A stretch of 64,000 nt of DNA from DATLFA01 sp035525225 (GTDB taxonomy: Bacteria > Actinomycetota > Acidimicrobiia > Acidimicrobiales > WLNW01). Positions 59,662 to 64,000 of the stretch are shown here, one piece after another; position 1 is the stretch's first letter, and each line of letters opens with the position of its first letter. The notes beneath the pieces were generated by a model. The model had not been told where the DNA came from and ran no database searches. It worked only from the letters and a program-made list of their open reading frames with translations. The stretch lies in assembly GCA_035525225.1 (NCBI GenBank), contig DATLFA010000090.1, positions 1-64,000 of the forward strand, in the 5' to 3' direction. Made by a program: the position numbers and the translations under genes.

Positions 59662-59898
59662 TCAAACCGGGCGCTCGTCCGCGGGGACGTCGAACTCATC
59701 GGCTCTAGATAGTCGGCGAAACTCCTCGAAGATCTCCTCGGCTCTCGTCTCGTCGCCACCGGCTAGTTCAAGGGCGCGCTCAGCGTGTTCGGCTTCTCGG
59801 TCGACGTCTTGCCCGAACCAGTCGTCGACCGTTGCGTCGCCGGGCCCGACGATCGCATCGTCAGGTGTGAAGTCCGATCCCTCTGGGCTCGTGTTCAT
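59662..59898 (-). CDS. Small acidic protein
   Basis: The 78-residue protein is acidic and begins MNTSPEGSDFTPDDAIVGPGDATVDDWFGQDVDRE. The remaining part is a helix (AEHAERALELAGGDETRAEEIFEEFRRLS). ATG 59898 follows GAGGAG. The family is unknown to me. It might be a small stress or regulatory protein, judged from the neighbourhood. Confidence 0.65.
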   Translation of the reverse strand: MNTSPEGSDFTPDDAIVGPGDATVDDWFGQDVDREAEHAERALELAGGDETRAEEIFEEFRRLSRADEFDVPADERPV

Positions 59899-60231
59899 GT
59901 CAGCTCCTCGCAACGCCGGCAAGCGCAAGCTATCGGCTGCCCGGTGAGCGTGCCGATGCCCACTGGACCGGAGCAAACGCTCAACGGGAACACTCGCGCC
60001 CGCCGACGGACTGTCCCCATTAGCGACTTGCATCCTCATTTTCGTCGGCTTGAACCTGACAATTCGAGCATGGCAGCGCGGGGACCTGGCCCCCTGGGCG
60101 CGCTCACTTCGGGTTGATGCTGGCAGTCACACATAGAGGTTCGCTCGCACCCGAACGAGTGATTCTCGATCTTTCGGTTTGAGCGGCCGCACTCGGGGGG
60201 AGGGGCCGTACCTGCCGAGAGCGAGGGCGCC
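59899..60231. other. Intergenic region before the ferritin-like genes
   Basis: These 333 bp contain no gene I can support. They should contain promoters for the small gene at 59662 and for the ferritin-like gene at 60232. I see no clear -35/-10 pair or palindrome. Confidence 0.5.
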
Positions 60232-61452
60232 ATGAATCCGTTGGACGAGAGTGGAATCGCGGTCGATGACCAGTTGCGGAATTGGTCCGAGTTGAACGTG
60301 GAACCGTATGACAAGCGAACCGTCGATCCGTATACCCGTACGAGGGTGATCTTGATGAACGGCATCGAGGTCGAATCAATCATGTTCTCGCATCAGTTCG
60401 CCCGCCACACCGACAATCTCGAGATCAAGCGGGCGCTGGCGTCGAGCCGGCGAGTCGAGGCGCAGCAGCAGAAGGTGGTGAACGGACTGAACCCGGGTGA
60501 TCAGTCACCGTTGGAGACGACCATCGGCTACGAACAGGTGGCGGTGGACTTGACTGCGTGGCTGGCCCGTCACGAACCGGATCCGATGATCAAGCAGGCA
60601 TTGGATTTCGCGCTGTTGGAGGACTTCGACCACCTCTATCGGTACGCGAATCTCTACGAGCTACTCGATGGGAAGCGTGCGTCGGAGCTGACCGGTCAGC
60701 TCACTGAAATCATGCCGGGCCGTCCTACGATGGCGGAGCACCGGCACCCGATCGATGATGTGCGCGGACATTTCGGCACGCATACGGTCGATCCGTTGAC
60801 GCGGCTGCATGTGATGACGATCGTCGCGGGCGAGCAGCAGACGATGAACTTCTACATGAACCACGGGTCGGACTGGGTGGAGCCCATCGCTCGTGGGCTG
60901 TATGCGGAGATCGCCCTCATCGAGGAACAACACGTGACTCATTACGAGTCGTTGCTCGATCCGTTGGATTCATGGTTGAAGCAGCTGGTGTTCCACGAGT
61001 ACTGCGAGGTGTACCTCTATTGGTCGATGCTCAGCCAGGAAACCGACCGGCGGATCAAGTCGGTATGGGACCTGCACCTCGCGATGGAGATCGGGCAGCT
61101 GCAAGCGGCGTGCGGCTTGCTCCGGCGCTTAGAAGGCGTCGAACCGGAAGAGATACTGCCTCCCGCGCTACCCGACACTCCCGTGACCTTTGAACCCAAC
61201 AAGGAGTACGTGCGGCGAATCTTGGCAAGCCAAGTCGACCTCCGTACCGATGGCCTCGACTACGTGGCCCTTCAAGACCTCCCGCGCCGGCATCGGTACT
61301 TCGAGTATCAGAAGGTCGTCAACGATGGTGGGGCGCCGAGCGAGCAGGTCATCGACGCAAATCGCGCCGCCCAGGGACGGGAGTATCGAGACGAAACCGA
61401 AGGTGATCATCCGATCATCGATCTTCGCGAGCCGGCCGAGACTCGGCGCTGA
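60232..61452 (+). CDS. Ferritin-like (rubrerythrin-type) protein
   Basis: The 406-residue protein has two helical stretches with carboxylate/histidine motifs: LLEDFDHLYRYANLYE near 130-145, VAGEQQTMNFYM near 200 and EIALIEEQHVTHYES near 225-240, then FHEYCEVYLYWSM. E-x-x-H pairs such as EEQHVTHYE are diiron ligands. It resembles rubrerythrin-like proteins but lacks a rubredoxin domain. It likely protects against peroxide or stores iron. ATG 60232 follows GAGGGCGCC. The next gene starts 16 bp after it. Confidence 0.78.
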   Translation: MNPLDESGIAVDDQLRNWSELNVEPYDKRTVDPYTRTRVILMNGIEVESIMFSHQFARHTDNLEIKRALASSRRVEAQQQKVVNGLNPGDQSPLETTIGYEQVAVDLTAWLARHEPDPMIKQALDFALLEDFDHLYRYANLYELLDGKRASELTGQLTEIMPGRPTMAEHRHPIDDVRGHFGTHTVDPLTRLHVMTIVAGEQQTMNFYMNHGSDWVEPIARGLYAEIALIEEQHVTHYESLLDPLDSWLKQLVFHEYCEVYLYWSMLSQETDRRIKSVWDLHLAMEIGQLQAACGLLRRLEGVEPEEILPPALPDTPVTFEPNKEYVRRILASQVDLRTDGLDYVALQDLPRRHRYFEYQKVVNDGGAPSEQVIDANRAAQGREYRDETEGDHPIIDLREPAETRR

Positions 61453-61468
61453 GAAGGGACTACTTGCC

Positions 61469-62302
61469 ATGACAACGTTGACACCCACCAAAGCAGTCGG
61501 TGCTACAGCGAAAGCTGTCGGCGTTCTCTACGTCGAGCCTGCCATCACCATTGTTGACGACGATCTTGCCGAACAGATCGCGCTCGAGGACGTAAACGTC
61601 GCCTTCGTCGCTGACTTCCTCAGCGCGTGCCTCACGCACGAGCGTTGCGGCGTGCATCTGTACCGTGCCGCGTTCGAGGGATCCAACAACCCGGTTTTCA
61701 AGGCGCGCTACGCGCAATTCGGTGAAGAAACCCTCCGCCACGTCGAGCGGCTCGAAGAGGTGGTAACCGGTGCAGGTGGTAACCCGAACTACGTGTCACC
61801 AATGGCACGCGCTACCCAAGCATCCGACGGCAAGATCCTTGAAGCGACCTACCTCGCCACCGGCACTCTCGACCTCGCCGTGCGCGAGAGCGCCATCCTC
61901 GACGCGGTGTTGCTCGCTGAAACGATCGACCACGCCAACTGGCAAGGCCTCGCCCAGCTCTGCGGACTGCTACCACAGGACGCCGCCCGTTCATCGCTCG
62001 AGAGTGCCGTCGACGAGGTCCTCGCCGAAGAGGACGAGCACCTCGCGTGGGCGCAACAGACACGAGCCAGGCTGACGATGCTCCAAGCCCAGCCTTCGCT
62101 GATGGCCAAAGAGGGCAGGAGAGTCGAGGACCTCGCCGAGACTGTCAAGGGGTGGTTCAGCGACGATGCACCGACTACGACAAGAGCGGACCTGTCAGCC
62201 ATGACGAAGGATGCGCTCTACGTCCTCGCCCAAGAACGCGACATCCCCGGTCGCTCAGAAATGAACAAGGACCAATTGCTCCGCGCACTACGAAAGAAGT
62301 GA
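61469..62302 (+). CDS. Ferritin-like protein with SAP-like C-terminal motif
   Basis: The 277-residue protein has the four-helix ferritin-like pattern with LTHERCGVHLYRAAFE, FGEETLRHVERLEEVV, LAETIDHANWQG and LAEEDEHLAWAQQT. E-x-x-H ligands are present in each. The last 40 residues (DLSAMTKDALYVLAQERDIPGRSEMNKDQLLRALRK) look like a Rho-N/SAP-type DNA- or RNA-binding motif, suggesting DNA protection as in Dps. It is likely cotranscribed with the upstream ferritin-like gene. Confidence 0.8.
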   Translation: MTTLTPTKAVGATAKAVGVLYVEPAITIVDDDLAEQIALEDVNVAFVADFLSACLTHERCGVHLYRAAFEGSNNPVFKARYAQFGEETLRHVERLEEVVTGAGGNPNYVSPMARATQASDGKILEATYLATGTLDLAVRESAILDAVLLAETIDHANWQGLAQLCGLLPQDAARSSLESAVDEVLAEEDEHLAWAQQTRARLTMLQAQPSLMAKEGRRVEDLAETVKGWFSDDAPTTTRADLSAMTKDALYVLAQERDIPGRSEMNKDQLLRALRKK

Positions 62303-62524
62303 ACACGGACTGTCACACTGCGACAGGATCCACTCGATCGGCGTGCGATCAAAGACCCACGCCTCGTCTTTCAGCTTCTCGATGTAGTCGGTGAATCCAT
62401 CCTCGGCGCTCGCATCGTTGACCCACATCGTTCCGGTTCGAACAGCGTTGGCCGGAGCGATAATCCCGAATTCGGACTCGTGTCTGCGCCCTGCCCCGCT
62501 ATCACTTCCAACAACGTCAGCCAT
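62288..62524 (-). CDS. Small hypothetical protein
   Basis: The 78-residue reading starts MADVVGSDSGAGRRHESEFG and ends IEWILSQCDSPCSLLS. A GAGGCAG sequence lies 8 nt before ATG 62524. An upstream start at 62545 is possible. It overlaps the ferritin-like gene by 15 bp at its 3' end. Nothing in the sequence indicates a function. Confidence 0.45.
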   Translation of the reverse strand: MADVVGSDSGAGRRHESEFGIIAPANAVRTGTMWVNDASAEDGFTDYIEKLKDEAWVFDRTPIEWILSQCDSPCSLLS

Positions 62525-62581
62525 CGGGATGTCTGCCTCGAACACTTCCGCGACGGCAACGAGGCGGGGTTCCCTCGTATC

Positions 62582-62992
62582 TCAGCCAGCGAGGGCGCTT
62601 TCGCGTTTCGCGTTTCGCCGATGGTAGTCCGCGAGTTCCCGAGCCGTGTTCGCCTGTGTTTGATCGCCGAGGGCCTCGAAGGTTTCAGCGAGGGCGCTAT
62701 GGAACTCCGCGCTGCGTGAATGCGCATCCGCCGATCGGGCGTGTGCGCTGATGCGTGATCGAGCGATGCTGTCCATGCCGTTCCCCTCAGAGGTGTGCGA
62801 GCGGTTTGAACGTCGCTTTGAATATTCGGCGAGCCGAGCTCGATCTCGCGGCGACTGCGAACCCGGCGACTTCCGGGTCGGTCGTTGAGCGGTCATGCCG
62901 GGAGCGCCGGCTGCTGTGCGTATCACCCAGCGTGCGAAGTAGACGATCGCCGCGGCGACCATCGCGAGCAGTGTCGGCAAGATCCTTGACAC
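62582..62992 (-). CDS. Single-pass membrane protein with HSRSAEFH-type helix
   Basis: From GTG 62992, which has GGGAGGGATT upstream, the 136-residue protein has one membrane helix (ILPTLLAMVAAAIVYFARWVI), a basic linker and a helical tail (ARSADAHSRSAEFHSALAETFEALG). Tails of this kind with H-x-x-x-A-E-x-H repeats are common in small actinobacterial stress proteins. A second good site (GAGGGGAACGGC) precedes ATG 62776, which would yield only the 64-residue tail. Both products may be made. Confidence 0.6.
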   Translation of the reverse strand: MSRILPTLLAMVAAAIVYFARWVIRTAAGAPGMTAQRPTRKSPGSQSPRDRARLAEYSKRRSNRSHTSEGNGMDSIARSRISAHARSADAHSRSAEFHSALAETFEALGDQTQANTARELADYHRRNAKRESALAG

Positions 62993-63127
62993 AATCCCTC
63001 CCACGGACTGACGAGCAAGACGAGTAGGTGGCGCACCTCTGGGAATGGTGGCGCCCACCCGCCTGCGTTACCCGCGTCTCCGGCTGCTAAACGTTGCGTG
63101 CAACAGCTCCCTCTCTTGGCATGTTGC

Positions 63128-63415
63128 TCACCGACCGTCGGCGAGACAGTCGATGGTGCCGGTTAGCTCCAGCACGCGCAAGACGCAGTTGCTCGGCTGG
63201 ACGATGTGTAGGTTCGGGTTGTGACGACGGGCATTCAGAATGGCGCGCAACGCGCTCGCATCGAAGAAGGTGACCTCGCTCATGTCGACCTCGAGCGGGT
63301 CACCGCTGAAGCCGGCGAGCCATTGTTCGATCTTCGACGCGTTCGACATGTCGCATTCGCCACGGACCGCCGGGCGGCCGTCGATGATCACCAAATCAAC
63401 ATTCTGGTGGGCCAT
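63128..63415 (-). CDS. STAS-domain anti-sigma-factor antagonist
   Basis: The 95-residue protein is a single STAS domain like SpoIIAA/RsbV. The phosphorylatable serine lies in TFFDASALRAIL, and DLVIIDGRPAVRGECDMSNASKIEQWL is the first part of the fold. It would bind an anti-sigma kinase when dephosphorylated and free a stress sigma factor. No partner kinase or sigma gene is present in the window, though the stress-type neighbours fit. Confidence 0.92.
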   Translation of the reverse strand: MAHQNVDLVIIDGRPAVRGECDMSNASKIEQWLAGFSGDPLEVDMSEVTFFDASALRAILNARRHNPNLHIVQPSNCVLRVLELTGTIDCLADGR

Positions 63416-63612
63416 TTCACACCGCTACCCGTTTGCAACACACGCCGCGAAAGACCCGCTTCGCAGCCCGCCGTCGAATCCACACGTCCAACCACGCACT
63501 GCTGCTTCATAACAAGGCGCTACCGTTTTCCTAGCTCCTCCGCGCTCGGCGGTCAAGGTCACCCCGACCAGCCACGAAGTTTGCGTCCCGACAAACTGGG
63601 TAGCGAGCGCCA

Positions 63613-63894
63613 ATGGACGACCTGCTCGCCGCGATCTTTGTCGGCTCGATGTCGCTGATACTTGTTGTCGCGATCTACCTGTACCGCGACTCCAAACACA
63701 CGAGATTCCTGCCGCGCCACCGCAAGAGCCAGCCGCGACAAGCGAGACCGCGACGGTCGGACCATAGGGCGTCCACAAGTGGACCACCGACTTCGCCTCG
63801 CGGTCCAACTCAGTGGTCCGAGATTGGGGCGACTCACCGCGGCACAGCTGCCACTGCAGCACAGGCGGCGGCGATCGCGTCGGCGAAGCGCTGA
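63613..63894 (+). CDS. Possible small membrane protein
   Basis: The 93-residue reading has a membrane helix at residues 4-25 (LLAAIFVGSMSLILVVAIYLYR) followed by a basic, low-complexity tail. The last 61 bp are antisense to the hydrolase gene at the edge. The hydrophobic helix right after the start supports it, but the tail does not look conserved. The 197 bp upstream hold no other gene. Confidence 0.4.
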   Translation: MDDLLAAIFVGSMSLILVVAIYLYRDSKHTRFLPRHRKSQPRQARPRRSDHRASTSGPPTSPRGPTQWSEIGATHRGTAATAAQAAAIASAKR

Positions 63895-64000
63895 GGGTGG
63901 CGCAGTGGTGCGAGGTGTCCCGAACGCAAGTTGTGCACGCTTTCTGCGCCGATGGCCTGGGCGAGATGGCGCTGGCGCCATGGGAGAATGATCGCGTCGC
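63834..64000 (-). CDS. C-terminal part of an alpha/beta hydrolase, cut by the window edge
   Basis: The reverse strand from the edge to TGA 63834 reads DAIILPWRQRHLAQAIGAES, then VHNLRSGHLAPLRHPQRFADAI and an Ala-rich final helix. SGHLAPLRHPQRF is the segment with the catalytic histidine of an alpha/beta hydrolase. The rest of the gene lies outside the window. Confidence 0.8.
   Translation of the reverse strand, partial: DAIILPWRQRHLAQAIGAESVHNLRSGHLAPLRHPQRFADAIAAACAAVAAVPR

Noticed and set aside
1..64000. CRISPR array, prophage, rRNA operon or intact insertion sequence
   Set aside because: No regularly spaced repeats, phage structural genes, rRNA sequence or complete transposase with inverted ends could be found on either strand.

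Overview
The window is high-GC DNA (mostly GC-rich third codon positions, frequent GTG/TTG starts, many 1-4 bp start/stop overlaps). It looks like chromosome from a free-living actinobacterium. The HU protein with a long Lys/Ala tail, a two-domain glutamine-dependent NAD synthetase of mycobacterial layout, an F420-type luciferase-like oxidoreductase and the wealth of SDR, acyl-CoA and amidohydrolase genes fit Actinomycetota. The gene mix resembles Acidimicrobiia, but that placement is an inference because no rRNA or marker phylogeny is possible here. There is no prophage, CRISPR array or intact insertion sequence. The only mobile-element trace is a decayed IS630-type transposase near 44.1-44.4 kb.

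Layout. 0-9.3 kb is mainly housekeeping: an SDR, a MerR regulator with a frameshifted lipoprotein, glucose-1-phosphate cytidylyltransferase, tRNA-Glu and tRNA-Gln, HU, NAD synthetase, a sugar-isomerase-like TIM barrel, a methyltransferase and a membrane protein. 9.4-12.5 kb is a compact operon of a phosphotriesterase-like lactonase, an APH-type kinase and an acyl-CoA dehydrogenase. This is a plausible lactone/4-hydroxy-acid pathway, analogous to the fused ACAD10/11 enzymes. 13-35 kb is dense catabolic DNA: SDRs, two TauD dioxygenases, MFS exporter-acyl-CoA ligase-enoyl-CoA hydratase, amidohydrolases, a P450, alpha/beta hydrolases, an LLM oxidoreductase and a DUF35-thiolase fusion. 35.4-38.7 kb holds an unusual trio: an acyl-CoA-dehydrogenase-like flavoprotein, a PhnD-like binding protein without a signal peptide, and a TusA-like/diiron fusion. 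38.7-42.5 kb carries a GAF-EAL-GAF phosphodiesterase, an amidohydrolase and an SRPBCC protein.

42.5-44.5 kb contains the most striking gene. A thioredoxin/TlpA-like protein is read through an in-frame UGA exactly where the first redox Cys of the active site should be. It is followed at SECIS distance by a perfect 6-bp hairpin with a GGUCU loop, as in E. coli fdhF. I interpret this as a selenoprotein, although its selenocysteine machinery is not in the window. 44.5-59.6 kb returns to catabolic and regulatory genes: a VOC-MerR fusion, SMP-30, enoyl-CoA hydratase, SDRs, a nitronate-monooxygenase-like enzyme, amidohydrolases, a BNR-repeat/MoaD pair, and ArsR/SRPBCC with a clear palindromic operator. 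59.6-64 kb is a stress-type region with two tandem ferritin-like proteins, a STAS anti-anti-sigma factor and small proteins.

Together the window suggests an aerobic organotroph that degrades complex acyl-CoA, cyclic or lactone substrates. Similar families recur several times: seven SDRs, four amidohydrolases (three close paralogues), two TauD, two APH, two ACAD, two ECH and two lipocalin-like proteins.
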